From contig JACFMR010000007.1 of the NCBI GenBank assembly GCA_019455245.1, positions 1 to 64,000 on the forward strand: a stretch of DNA of 64,000 bases, in the 5' to 3' direction. The stretch's first letter is position 1. Each line of letters opens with the position of its first letter. The notes under the pieces were generated by a model. That model was not told the DNA's origin. It searched no databases and saw nothing but the letters and a program-made list of their open reading frames with translations. This document shows positions 44,638-53,059 of this stretch, piece after piece. Source of the DNA: Opitutaceae bacterium (GTDB taxonomy: Bacteria > Verrucomicrobiota > Verrucomicrobiia > Opitutales > Opitutaceae). The position numbers were made by a program, and so were the translations under genes.

Positions 44638-45654
44638 ATGCGCACTCTGCACTACCCGGCTTTTGACCAATTGGAAATCCGCGACCTGGACGAGGTCGCG
44701 CCGCAGCCGGACGAGGTGAAGCTCAAGGTCGCCGCCTGCGGCATCTGCGGCAGCGAACTGGAGACGTTCAAAACCCACAGCCCGCGCCGTTCACCGCCGC
44801 TGGTGATGGGCCATGAGTTTTGCGGCACCATCGCCGAGCTTGGCGCCGACGTGACCGGCTGGACGGCCGGCGCGCGCGTGGTCAGCAACTCGCTGGTGCC
44901 CTGCGGCCGGTGCGTGCGTTGCATACGCGGCGACACGCACCTGTGCGCCACCCGGCAGATCTTCGGCATGCACCGGCCCGGCGCATTTGCCGAATACGTC
45001 AACGTGCCCGCGCGTTGCCTGATTCCGTGGCCGGAAAACCTGCCTGCCGAGGCCGCCGCGCTCGCCGAGCCGATGGCCAACGGCGTGCACGTGGTGCACG
45101 TCAGCAAACACCTGCCGGTTCAGACCGCGTTGGTGATCGGCGCGGGCCCGATCGGGCTGTTCTGCCAGCAGGCACTGCAGGTGTTGCGCGGCGCCAAGGT
45201 TTACGTGGCCGATCTCAGCCCCGAGCGCATCGCGGTGGCGCAAAAACTCGGCGCGGTGCGCGTAATCAATCCGCGCGAGGAGGATGTCACCAAGGTCATC
45301 CTGGCGGAAACCGGCGGCGAGGGCGTGGACCTGAGCGTGGATGCCGTCGGCTCCGGCCTGACCAAACGCACGTCGCTTGACGCGATCCGACCGGGCGGCG
45401 CGACGGTCTGGATCGGCCTGCATGAAAATGCGCTGACGTTTGATTCCTACGGCATCACGCTGCCGGAAAAGCAGGTGCTCGGCACCTATGCCGCGACGAT
45501 TGACGAACTGAAACTCGCGCTCGACCTGATGGCGGCGGGGAAGGTGGATGCGCTCTCGTGGGTGCAGCGTTTCCCGCTCGCCGAGGGCGTCACGGCCTTC
45601 CAACGCATGCTCGCGGCCAAGGGCGCCGACATCAAAGCCGTGATTTGCCCGTGA
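44638..45654 (+). CDS. Zinc-dependent alcohol/sugar dehydrogenase (MDR family)
   Basis: 338 residues of the medium-chain dehydrogenase family. Catalytic zinc ligands lie in ACGICGSE and MGHEFCG; the structural zinc site CGRCVRCIRGDTHLC with its four Cys is complete; the Rossmann motif is VIGAGPIGLFCQQAL. It resembles sorbitol, threonine or galactitol dehydrogenases, so the substrate is probably a polyol or sugar. The ATG at 44638 is chosen over a start 13 codons upstream. It is 72 bp downstream of the AGE gene. Confidence 0.92.
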   Translation: MRTLHYPAFDQLEIRDLDEVAPQPDEVKLKVAACGICGSELETFKTHSPRRSPPLVMGHEFCGTIAELGADVTGWTAGARVVSNSLVPCGRCVRCIRGDTHLCATRQIFGMHRPGAFAEYVNVPARCLIPWPENLPAEAAALAEPMANGVHVVHVSKHLPVQTALVIGAGPIGLFCQQALQVLRGAKVYVADLSPERIAVAQKLGAVRVINPREEDVTKVILAETGGEGVDLSVDAVGSGLTKRTSLDAIRPGGATVWIGLHENALTFDSYGITLPEKQVLGTYAATIDELKLALDLMAAGKVDALSWVQRFPLAEGVTAFQRMLAAKGADIKAVICP

Positions 45655-45682
45655 AGCACATCCTAATACTACAATCAGTTGA

Positions 45683-45740
45683 GGTGGACGCGCAGGTCCC
45701 TCTGCGCGTTTTGACGGACACCGGGACGTGCCCGTCCACC
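45683..45740. repeat. REP-like inverted pair, GTGG head
   Basis: Outer arms GGTGGACG (45683) and CGTCCACC (45733-45740). The left half contains CGCGCAGGTCCCTCTGCGCG, the right half GGGACGTGCCC. GTGG is an accepted variant of the REP head. It lies in the gap between the dehydrogenase and SDR genes; there is no matching RAYT in the window. Confidence 0.65.
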
Positions 45741-45792
45741 GTCAAAGGTACCGTCGTCAATTTCATTTCAAATTGTTAACTCCGCCAACCCC

Positions 45793-46620
45793 ATGAGCAC
45801 AGCACCCACCCGCACCCCCGTTCCCAATCGTTTCAAAGGCAAGGTCGCCATCGTCACCGGTGGCACCAACGGCATCGGCCACGCCATCGCGCTCGAACTG
45901 CTGCGCGAAGGCGCGGAGGTCGCCGTGAGCTGCCTGCCGCAGGACGTCGACGAAGGCCGCGCCGCGTTTGCCGCCGCCGGCTTTTCGCCGCTCATCGTCG
46001 CCGGCGACATGGGCCGGGAGGCCTTCTGCCGCCAGCTTGTCGCCGACACGGTCGCGCAATACGGCCGGCTCGACTGCCTGGTGAACAACGCATTTTCGTT
46101 CATCGCCAAGGGCCTCGACGCCACGCGCGAGGACTTCCTTTATTCGCTGCAGGTCGGCCCGCTCGGTTTCGCGCTGATGATCCAACTCGCGTCCGAACAT
46201 ATGAAAAAGGCCGGCGGCGGCGCGGTGGTCAACGTGTCGAGCATCTCGGCTTGGGTCGCGCAGGTGAACCGCTGGACCTACAACATGTCGAAGGGCGCGG
46301 TCACGCAGCTCACCCGTTGCGCCGCGATCGATCTCGCGCCGCACAAGATCCGCGTCAACAGCATCAGCCCCGGCTGGATCTGGACGCGTGAGGTGGACAA
46401 GGCCGCGGGCGGCGACCGCGCGACCTACGATCCCATCTGGGGCCAGTTTCACATGCTCGCGCGCATGGGGCACCCGGTCGAGATGGCCGGACCGGCGTTG
46501 TTCCTGTTGAGCGATGACGCGTCCTTTATCACCGGCACCGACCTGCCGGTCGACGGCGGCTACAACGGCATGGGTCCCGAAGGCCTCGGCCAAACCGCAA
46601 AGATCGCCGGCAGCAAATAG
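45793..46620 (+). CDS. Short-chain dehydrogenase/reductase (SDR)
   Basis: 275 residues, classical SDR. Cofactor motif VTGGTNGIGHAIALELL near residue 20, NNAFS in place of the usual NNAG, active-site Ser in VVNVSSISAW and the YNMSK motif (Tyr and Lys). The C-terminal GGYNGMGPEG closes the fold. Together with the lactonase-like amidohydrolase and the 2-hydroxyacid dehydrogenase nearby, it may oxidise an aldose to its lactone, as L-fucose or L-rhamnose dehydrogenases do (inference). Confidence 0.92.
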   Translation: MSTAPTRTPVPNRFKGKVAIVTGGTNGIGHAIALELLREGAEVAVSCLPQDVDEGRAAFAAAGFSPLIVAGDMGREAFCRQLVADTVAQYGRLDCLVNNAFSFIAKGLDATREDFLYSLQVGPLGFALMIQLASEHMKKAGGGAVVNVSSISAWVAQVNRWTYNMSKGAVTQLTRCAAIDLAPHKIRVNSISPGWIWTREVDKAAGGDRATYDPIWGQFHMLARMGHPVEMAGPALFLLSDDASFITGTDLPVDGGYNGMGPEGLGQTAKIAGSK

Positions 46621-46622
46621 CC

Positions 46623-46697
46623 TGTAGGGCAGGGATTCCGATCCCCGCCTTTGCAAACAACCCGTTCGTTGGCGGGGTTCGGAGACCCCGCCCTACA
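46623..46697. repeat. REPIN, GTAGGGCGGG family, diverged left arm
   Basis: TGTAGGGCAGGG at 46623 and CCCGCCCTACA at 46687-46697 enclose two inverted units (GATTCCGATCCCCGCC and GGCGGGGTTCGGAGACCCCG). It begins 3 bp after the SDR stop codon and ends 34 bp before the next start. Confidence 0.8.
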
Positions 46698-46730
46698 ATT
46701 TCCAACTCCACCAAAACACCACCACCAAAC

Positions 46731-47690
46731 ATGAGCCAGTTCCGCGTCGTCATCACCGATCACGGTTTTCCCAATCTCCGCCACGAAGAGGCGGTCATTT
46801 CCGCCGCGGGCGGCGAACTCGTCGTCTCGCAATGCAAGACGCCCGCCGAGGTGCTGGCGGCCGCGCGCGACGCCGACGCGCTGCTCGTGCAATGGGCGCC
46901 GGTGCCGGCCGACGTGATCAACGCGCTGACGCGCTGCAAGGTCATCGTCCGCTACGGCATCGGTTACGACAACGTCGACATCGCCGCGGCCAAGGCGCGC
47001 GGCATCCCGGTGTGCAACGTGCCGGACTACGGTGTGCACGAAGTGGCGGAGCACGCGGTCTCGCTGGCGTTGGCGCTCGCGCGGCAGCTGCCCGCGCTCG
47101 ATGCCCGGTTGCGCGCGGGCACGTGGAAAATCACGCCGGACCGCCAGATGCCGTCGCTGCGCGAAATGACCTTCGCCACGGCGGGCTTCGGCCGCATCGC
47201 GCGCTCGACGCATTTCATGATGCGCGGCTTCGGCGGCAAACGCATCGCCTACGACCCGTTTGTGCCGGCCGACATCATGGCGATGGAAGGCGTGGAGAAG
47301 GTCGAGATCGAAGACCTGTTCACGCGCGCCGACATCGTTTCGCTGCACCTGCCGCTCACCGCGGAGACGAAGCATTTCGTCAACGCCGAACGGCTCGCCG
47401 AGATGAAGTCCACCGCCATCATCGTCAACACCGCGCGCGGCCCGTTGGTGGACACGGTGGCGCTGGCGGAGGCGCTGCACAGGAACCAGATTGCCGGCGC
47501 CGGCATCGATGTCTTCGAGGCCGAGCCGCTGCCGGCCGATCACCCGTTGCGCACCGCGCCGCGCGCGTTGCTCACCTCGCACGTCGCGTGGTACAGCGAA
47601 AGCAGCATCCCGCGGCTGCAGCATCTCGCCGCCGAGGAGGTCGCCCGCGGCCTCAAGGGCGAAGCGTTGAAAAACCAGGTGAACAAGTGA
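46731..47690 (+). CDS. D-isomer 2-hydroxyacid dehydrogenase (C-terminal-binding-protein-like)
   Basis: 319 residues. Reduces a 2-oxoacid or oxidises a 2-hydroxyacid with NAD(H). NAD-binding region FATAGFGRIARSTHFM (the glycine motif is GFG-RI, slightly atypical), substrate-binding IVNTARGPLVDTV (Arg), catalytic Glu in GAGIDVFEAEPLP and His in TSHVAWYSESS, which is the CtBP-like variant of the His box. It likely handles a keto-acid or glyoxylate-type product of the same sugar pathway. Confidence 0.9.
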   Translation: MSQFRVVITDHGFPNLRHEEAVISAAGGELVVSQCKTPAEVLAAARDADALLVQWAPVPADVINALTRCKVIVRYGIGYDNVDIAAAKARGIPVCNVPDYGVHEVAEHAVSLALALARQLPALDARLRAGTWKITPDRQMPSLREMTFATAGFGRIARSTHFMMRGFGGKRIAYDPFVPADIMAMEGVEKVEIEDLFTRADIVSLHLPLTAETKHFVNAERLAEMKSTAIIVNTARGPLVDTVALAEALHRNQIAGAGIDVFEAEPLPADHPLRTAPRALLTSHVAWYSESSIPRLQHLAAEEVARGLKGEALKNQVNK

Positions 47691-47768
47691 AAGTGACCAT
47701 GTGCCGCCGGCGGCACGCCTGAGCGCCGGCCAATCGAAATTCCCCCATCCCCAATCGAAAATTCCGTC

Positions 47769-48620
47769 ATGCCAAACTTCCCCATCGTCGACACCCATCT
47801 GCACATCTGGGATCTCAAGCGCCTGAGCTATCCGTGGCTCGCCAATGTGCCCATGCTTAACCGCGATCACCTGATCGACGAATACCGCCGCGTCTGCGGA
47901 CCGGTGCAGGTGGCGAAGATGGTCTTTCTTCAGTGCGAATGCGATTTCTCTCAGTTTCAGGCCGAGGCGGATTGGGTGACGGAAGTCGCCGCGGTCGATC
48001 CGCGCATCCGCGGCATCGTACCGTGGGCGCCGTTGGAAAAAGGTGACGCCGCCGAGCCGGCGCTGGCCAAGCTCGCGTCGAATCCGCTCATCAAGGGCAT
48101 CCGCCGCATCATCCAGTTCGAGGCCGACCCGGAGTTTTGTTTGCAACCGGACTTTGTGCGCGGCGTGCAGCTGCTGCCGCGGCACGGGTTGAGCTTCGAC
48201 ATTTGCATCAATCACACACAGATGGCCAACACGCTGAAGCTCGTGCGGCAGTGCCCCAACGTGCGGTTCATCGTCGACCACATCGCCAAGCCCGACATCA
48301 AGGCCGGCCGGCTCGATCCGTGGCGGCAGCACCTGCGCGAATTCGCGGCGCTGCCCAACGTGTGGTGCAAGCTGTCCGGCCTCGTGACCGAGGCGGACAT
48401 GGGAAAATGGACGCCCGCCGACCTGCGGCCCTACATCGACCACGTGGTGGATTGCTTCGGTTTTGACCGCGTCATCTTCGGCGGCGACTGGCCGGTGGCC
48501 TCGCAGGCGACGGATTACCCGCGCTGGGTCGACACGCTCGACGCCGCGCTCAAGGGCTGTTCGCCCGACGAACTGCACAAGGTCTACGTGCGCAACGCGG
48601 AGAAATTCTACCGCGTGTGA
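47769..48620 (+). CDS. Amidohydrolase family 2 protein, fuconolactonase-like
   Basis: 283 residues. TIM-barrel metal-dependent hydrolase (amidohydrolase_2). The HxH metal site is VDTHLHIWDL near residue 8, further metal or substrate residues lie in FDICINHTQM, RFIVDHIAKPDI and the closing GGDWPVASQ. Close relatives hydrolyse sugar lactones such as L-fuconolactone or L-rhamnonolactone. With the SDR and zinc dehydrogenase upstream this makes a non-phosphorylative deoxy-sugar pathway plausible; the enolase-superfamily dehydratase at 6706 would suit the next step but is far away. Confidence 0.88.
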   Translation: MPNFPIVDTHLHIWDLKRLSYPWLANVPMLNRDHLIDEYRRVCGPVQVAKMVFLQCECDFSQFQAEADWVTEVAAVDPRIRGIVPWAPLEKGDAAEPALAKLASNPLIKGIRRIIQFEADPEFCLQPDFVRGVQLLPRHGLSFDICINHTQMANTLKLVRQCPNVRFIVDHIAKPDIKAGRLDPWRQHLREFAALPNVWCKLSGLVTEADMGKWTPADLRPYIDHVVDCFGFDRVIFGGDWPVASQATDYPRWVDTLDAALKGCSPDELHKVYVRNAEKFYRV

Positions 48621-48637
48621 GTGCGTATCGTCGCTGA

Positions 48638-48753
48638 CTTAATCGTTCTCGTTCTCTCAATCGTAATCGTTCTCGTATATGCCGCGGCGGGCGCGATGAC
48701 GCGAAAGATAACGATAAAGATAACGAGAAAGATAACGATTACGTTAACGTTTA
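48638..48753. repeat. Hairpin of imperfect hexamer repeats, copy 2
   Basis: The left arm (48638-48680) has repeated TCGTTC-type units, the right arm (48704-48753) hexamers GATAAC, GATAAA, GATAAC, GAGAAA, GATAAC, GATTAC, GTTAAC. The arms pair imperfectly over about 40 bp with a GC-rich 25-bp loop. It sits between the convergent amidohydrolase and ACT genes, where a bidirectional terminator would be expected. Confidence 0.75.
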
Positions 48754-48773
48754 GGACGGTGAGGCTTGCGCCT

Positions 48774-49229
48774 TCACCGTGAAATGTCGCGCTGGGTCAG
48801 GACCTTGAAACCGCGGTGCTGCACGGCCTGGGCGGCGATGTCGGCATCCTCGACGTTGATGGCGAGGGCTGTGCGGCCTTCCGGGCGTTTCAGGAACGCG
48901 TAGATGTAGTGGATGTTGATCTCGGCCTCGAGCAGCGCGGCGAGCACGCCGTTGAGCCGTTCCTCGTCGGGCAGCTCCACGGCGAGGATCTCACATTCGG
49001 TGTAGGGAAAATCGTTGTTCACCATCAGCTCGCGGGCGAGGTCGGGATCGTCGACCACCATGCGCACCACCGCGCTGTCGGTGGCGTCGAGGATGGTGAT
49101 CGCCATGATGTGGACATGGTGCTGCTTGAAGAGGGCGGTCAGATCGTGCAGCCGCCCGACATGATTCTCCGTGAAGACGGAGAACTGCCGGACCGGATCG
49201 ATCGCCGACATGGTTTGCGTTTCGGCCAT
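48774..49229 (-). CDS. ACT-domain protein
   Basis: 151 residues with two ACT-like ligand-binding modules: RQFSVFTENHVGRLHDLTAL, then ILAVELPDEERLNGVLAALL with NIHYIYAF, ending with TALAINVEDADIA. ACT domains bind amino acids and change the activity of partner proteins; stand-alone ACT proteins of this length are common and poorly understood. An ATG at 49211 is an alternative start. Divergent from the CDF transporter gene across 86 bp. Confidence 0.88.
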   Translation of the reverse strand: MAETQTMSAIDPVRQFSVFTENHVGRLHDLTALFKQHHVHIMAITILDATDSAVVRMVVDDPDLARELMVNNDFPYTECEILAVELPDEERLNGVLAALLEAEINIHYIYAFLKRPEGRTALAINVEDADIAAQAVQHRGFKVLTQRDISR

Positions 49230-49315
49230 GGTGGAGAAACGCACCATGAACCGTCGCGGGCAGCCGGTCAATTACGGCCTCGCGCGGCGACGGGCGGCGT
49301 GGCAGCGTGCCCCGG

Positions 49316-50245
49316 ATGGCATCGGTAACCCCAGCGCACCACGCAGCCAACCAACAGCGCGCCCACGCGAGCGCCCGGCTGGTGCTGAAGGGCGTGGCGC
49401 TCAACCTGCTGCTGGCGGCGTTGAAATTCGCCGGCGGCATTCTGGGCAACACCTACGCGCTGATTGCGGACGGCGTGGAGTCGCTGCTCGACGTGTTTTC
49501 CTCGGTGCTGGTCTGGACGGGATTCCGCGTGGCCGCGCGGCCGCCGGACGACGATCATCCCTACGGTCACGGCAAGGCCGAGTCGCTCGCGGCGTTGTCG
49601 GTGGCGTTGTTCATCTTTGCCGCGGCCGGCTGGATCGGCTGGCACGCGGTGCAGGAGATCATGCACCCGCACCAGGGGCCGCACTGGGCCACGCTTATTC
49701 TGCTGGTGTTCGTGATGGCGGTGAAGTTCTGGTTTTCCCGTCGGCTGCATCACGAGGGCCGGGAGCGCCGCAGCACGGCGCTGGGCGTGGAGGCGTTTCA
49801 TCATTTTTCCGATGCGCTGACTTCCGCCGCGGCCTTCGTCGGCATCGCCATCGCGCTGCTCGGCGGCGAGGGCTTCGAGGCCGCCGACGACTGGGCGGCG
49901 CTGCTGGCCTGCGTGGTGATCGCGGTCAACGGAGTCACCATGTTCAACCGCGCGGTGGGTGACGTGATGGACACGGCGGTTTCGGATGAGTTTGCGGCCG
50001 AGGTGCGGGCGCTGGCGCTGGCGGTGCCGGGGGTGCAGGACATCGACAAATGCCGGGTGCGCCGGACCGGGTTGAGCCACCTGGTGGACATCCAGGTGCG
50101 GGTCGAGGGCGACCTGACGGTGCGGGCGGGGCACGACATCGCGCACGAGGTGAAGGATGCGCTGCTGGCCTCGGCGCCGCACGCGATCATGGATGTGTCG
50201 GTGCATGTCGAGCCGATGCCCGAAACCCCTGACGCGCGCCGCTAA
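49316..50245 (+). CDS. Cation diffusion facilitator (CDF) transporter
   Basis: 309 residues with about six membrane helices and a C-terminal cytoplasmic domain. The zinc-binding ion site is seen as ALIADGVESLLDVF and HHFSDALTSAAAF (H-x-x-D pattern), and the loop motif DDDHPYGHGKAESLA is the FieF-type signature. The C-terminal domain runs from VRALALAVPGVQDIDKCRVR to DVSVHVEP. Exports Zn2+, Fe2+ or another divalent metal. Divergent from the ACT-domain gene. Confidence 0.93.
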   Translation: MASVTPAHHAANQQRAHASARLVLKGVALNLLLAALKFAGGILGNTYALIADGVESLLDVFSSVLVWTGFRVAARPPDDDHPYGHGKAESLAALSVALFIFAAAGWIGWHAVQEIMHPHQGPHWATLILLVFVMAVKFWFSRRLHHEGRERRSTALGVEAFHHFSDALTSAAAFVGIAIALLGGEGFEAADDWAALLACVVIAVNGVTMFNRAVGDVMDTAVSDEFAAEVRALALAVPGVQDIDKCRVRRTGLSHLVDIQVRVEGDLTVRAGHDIAHEVKDALLASAPHAIMDVSVHVEPMPETPDARR

Positions 50246-50330
50246 TGCGGCCCGGCAGCGGGCGTTATTTTCCGGTGACACCGGCTGATTGCGGTTTACC
50301 GGTTTGTGCAAGGCGGATACGGTCATTGCG

Positions 50331-52154
50331 ATGAATACCAGCGCGCATTCCACACCGTTGAGTTCCAACCGCCACCTGCTCCGGTGGGTCGAAAAGATGG
50401 CCGCCCTGTGCCAGCCCGAGACGATTCATTGGGTCGACGGTTCCCAGGAGGAATACGATGCGCTTTGTGCGCAGATGGTCGCCAGCGGCACGGCCATCAA
50501 GCTGAACGAAAAACACTGGCCCGGCTGCCATTACGTGCGCAGCGACCCCAGTGACGTGGCCCGCGTCGAGGACCGCACGTTCATCTGCTCGCTGTCGAAG
50601 GACGCCGCCGGCCCGACCAACAACTGGGTCAACCCCTTCGAGATGCGCAAGAAGCTCAAGAGCCTTTTCGCCGGCTGCATGCGCGGCCGCACGATGTATG
50701 TGCTGCCCTACAGCATGGGCCCCATCGGCTCGCCCATGTCGCAGCTCGGCGTGGAGCTGACCGATTCGCCCTACGTGGTGACCAACATGCGCATCATGGC
50801 GCGCATCGGCCTGCCGGTGTTCAAGGAGATCGACAAGGAGGAGAAGCGCGTGGTGCCCTGCATGCACACGGTCGGCGCACCGCTCGCCCCCGGCCAGAAG
50901 GATGTGCCGTGGCCCTGCAACAAGGAGAAGTATATCGTCCACTTCCCCGAGACCCGCGAGATCTGGAGCTACGGTTCGGGCTACGGCGGCAACGCCCTGC
51001 TCGGCAAGAAATGTTTTGCGCTGCGCATCGCCTCCAACATGGCGCGCGACGAAGGCTGGATGGCCGAGCACATGCTCATCCTCGGCGTCGAGGATCCCCA
51101 CGGCGAGAAGACCTACGTGGCCGCCGCGTTTCCCAGCGCCTGCGGCAAGACCAACTTCGCCATGCTCATCCCGCCCACGCATTTCAAGCGGCAGGGCTGG
51201 AAAATCTGGACCGTCGGCGACGACATCGCGTGGATCAAGCCCGACGCCAACGGCCGGCTGCGCGCCATCAACCCCGAGGCGGGTTTCTTCGGCGTGGCGC
51301 CCGGCACGAGCCAATCCACCAACCCGAACGCGATGGCCGCGCTGGCGAAGAACACCATCTTCACCAACGTCGCGCTGACCCCCGACGGCGGCGTTTGGTG
51401 GGAAGGCATGGGCACGCAACCGGCCGAATGTCTCGACTGGCAGGGCAAGCACTGGACGCCCGAGATCGCGCTGCAAACCGGCGCCAAAGCCGCGCATCCC
51501 AACGCCCGTTTCACCGCCCCGGCCTCGCAGTGCCCGACGATCGATCCCGCGTGGGAGGATCCCGAGGGCGTGCCGATTTCGGCCATCATCTTCGGCGGCC
51601 GCCGCGCCACGACGATGCCGCTCATTTACCAGGCCTTCAACTGGTCGGGCGGCGTTTACATGGGCGCCACGATGGGCTCCGAGATGACCGCCGCCGCCGC
51701 CGGCACGATCGGCAAGGTGCGCCGCGACCCGATGGCCATGCTGCCGTTCTGCGGCTACCACATGGGCGACTACTTCCGCCACTGGCTTAAGATGCAGCGC
51801 ACGCTCAGCGAGACGCCACGCGTCTTCAACGTGAACTGGTTCCGCAAGGACGAGAAGGGCCAGTTCATCTGGCCCGGCTTCGGCGACAACATGCGCATCC
51901 TGAAATGGATCGTGGAACGTTCCCGCGGCCGCACCGCCGCCAAGGAAACGCCCATCGGCTGGCAGCCGCACTACGAGGATATCGACTGGACCGGGCTCGA
52001 CTTCTCCAAGGAGCAGTTCGAACAACTGCAGGAGGTCGACCGCGCCGCCTGGCGCCGCGAGGTCATCGGCCACGAGGAGCTCTTCCTCGACCTGCATGAC
52101 CACCTGCCGCCGGAGATGATCTACGAGCGCGAGTTGCTGATCTGCCGGTTGTAA
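50331..52154 (+). CDS. pckG: Phosphoenolpyruvate carboxykinase (GTP)
   Basis: 607 residues. Converts oxaloacetate and GTP to phosphoenolpyruvate in gluconeogenesis. The kinase-1a P-loop [12 protein letters not shown] is near residue 266, the metal-binding [11 protein letters not shown] and the catalytic YGGN element ([12 protein letters not shown]) are all present, as are the N-terminal substrate residues in [16 protein letters not shown]. Length is normal for GTP-type enzymes. The ATG at 50331 is preferred; an upstream start at 50289 is less likely. It lies 85 bp after the CDF gene. Confidence 0.96.
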   Translation: MNTSAHSTPLSSNRHLLRWVEKMAALCQPETIHWVDGSQEEYDALCAQMVASGTAIKLNEKHWPGCHYVRSDPSDVARVEDRTFICSLSKDAAGPTNNWVNPFEMRKKLKSLFAGCMRGRTMYVLPYSMGPIGSPMSQLGVELTDSPYVVTNMRIMARIGLPVFKEIDKEEKRVVPCMHTVGAPLAPGQKDVPWPCNKEKYIVHFPETREIWSYGSGYGGNALLGKKCFALRIASNMARDEGWMAEHMLILGVEDPHGEKTYVAAAFPSACGKTNFAMLIPPTHFKRQGWKIWTVGDDIAWIKPDANGRLRAINPEAGFFGVAPGTSQSTNPNAMAALAKNTIFTNVALTPDGGVWWEGMGTQPAECLDWQGKHWTPEIALQTGAKAAHPNARFTAPASQCPTIDPAWEDPEGVPISAIIFGGRRATTMPLIYQAFNWSGGVYMGATMGSEMTAAAAGTIGKVRRDPMAMLPFCGYHMGDYFRHWLKMQRTLSETPRVFNVNWFRKDEKGQFIWPGFGDNMRILKWIVERSRGRTAAKETPIGWQPHYEDIDWTGLDFSKEQFEQLQEVDRAAWRREVIGHEELFLDLHDHLPPEMIYERELLICRL

Positions 52155-52173
52155 ACATTGCCGTCAATTCCGT

Positions 52174-52250
52174 CGCATCCGGCCCGTTGAGGTCGGATGC
52201 GATTCACCGGGCAAGCCCGGGATTGCAGCCTGCTGCGCCATGGGCAGGCT
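52174..52250. repeat. Three consecutive hairpins after pckG
   Basis: CGCATCCG (52174-52181) pairs with CGGATGCG (52194-52201); the small hairpin CCGGGCAAGCCCGG follows; then CAGCCTG pairs with CAGGCTG around a 12-base loop. No T run follows, so it is not a typical terminator, though it might protect the 3' end of the pckG message. It may be a decayed REP cluster. Confidence 0.5.
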
Positions 52251-52257
52251 GCCCGTC

Positions 52258-53001
52258 ATGAACTGCCGGTGGTGTGCATTGCTATTGTGCTTGTTGATTA
52301 CCTGCCACGGTACTGCGGCCATGCCGGCGTTGTTGGGGACGGCGCTGGGCAAGCTGCAGGCCGACGAGGATCACTGGGCCTACACGCAGACCACGCAGGC
52401 CTACGATCGCAAGGGCCGGCCCGACGGCGGGCCGACGGTGGAGCGTTATGATCCGTCGCAACCGCCCGCGGAACAATGGCGGTTGATCCAATGGCAGGGG
52501 CGCGAGCCGGACGGGCGGGATGTGCGGCGTTGGGAGAAACGCAAGGTGAAGGAGCAGAAGCGGCGCGAGGAAAAGACGCTGGGCGAGGTGATGGATTTTG
52601 ACCGGGCGACCGTGCGCGAGGAAACCGCCGCCGAGGTCGTCTTTGCGATTCCGCTGCAGCCCGGTGCGAGCAAGCGGTTTCTGGCGGAAAAGTTCATGGT
52701 GCACATGACGGTGGAACGCGCGCGGGAGGTCGTCACCGGTTTCAGTCTGGAAACCACGGGCTCGTTTCGCGCCATGGGCGTGGCGAAGATCGATTCGATC
52801 GAGGTCAGCGCGGATTTTCGGACGGTGGATGAAAGTTATGCGCCGCAGCCGCACGCCATTCAGGCTCGCGGGGCGGGCCGCGTGCTGTTTTTTCGCGTGG
52901 GCGGGGCGGCGGAGATTGCGTGGAGCGATTTCAAGCGGGTGAAACCCTACAACGACCGGTTTGAGGTCAGGATCGGTGAGCTGAAGGCGTTCGGGTTTTG
53001 A
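52258..53001 (+). CDS. Secreted hypothetical protein
   Basis: 247 residues, not recognised. Signal peptide MNCRWCALLLCLLITCHGTA (cleavage near AAM or AMP). The mature protein has an N-terminal segment rich in charged residues (WEKRKVKEQKRREEKTLGEV) and a beta-rich remainder (AEVVFAIPLQPGASKRFLAE, FMVHMTVERAREVVTGFS) in the style of outer-membrane-lipoprotein-associated folds. A start at 52240 would add six residues. Function unknown. Confidence 0.68.
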   Translation: MNCRWCALLLCLLITCHGTAAMPALLGTALGKLQADEDHWAYTQTTQAYDRKGRPDGGPTVERYDPSQPPAEQWRLIQWQGREPDGRDVRRWEKRKVKEQKRREEKTLGEVMDFDRATVREETAAEVVFAIPLQPGASKRFLAEKFMVHMTVERAREVVTGFSLETTGSFRAMGVAKIDSIEVSADFRTVDESYAPQPHAIQARGAGRVLFFRVGGAAEIAWSDFKRVKPYNDRFEVRIGELKAFGF

Positions 53002-53018
53002 AAGGTGCGCGGGATTAT

Positions 53019-53051
53019 GCCGGCTTGCCCGGGGTCGGCGCTGCCCCTACC
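53019..53051. repeat. Possible REP half unit
   Basis: Ends in GCTGCCCCTACC, so on the minus strand it starts with GGTAGGGGC as the GTAGGGGC-type elements at 40692 and 61788. The palindrome is weak. Tentative. Confidence 0.35.
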
Positions 53052-53059
53052 ACCGGGGT

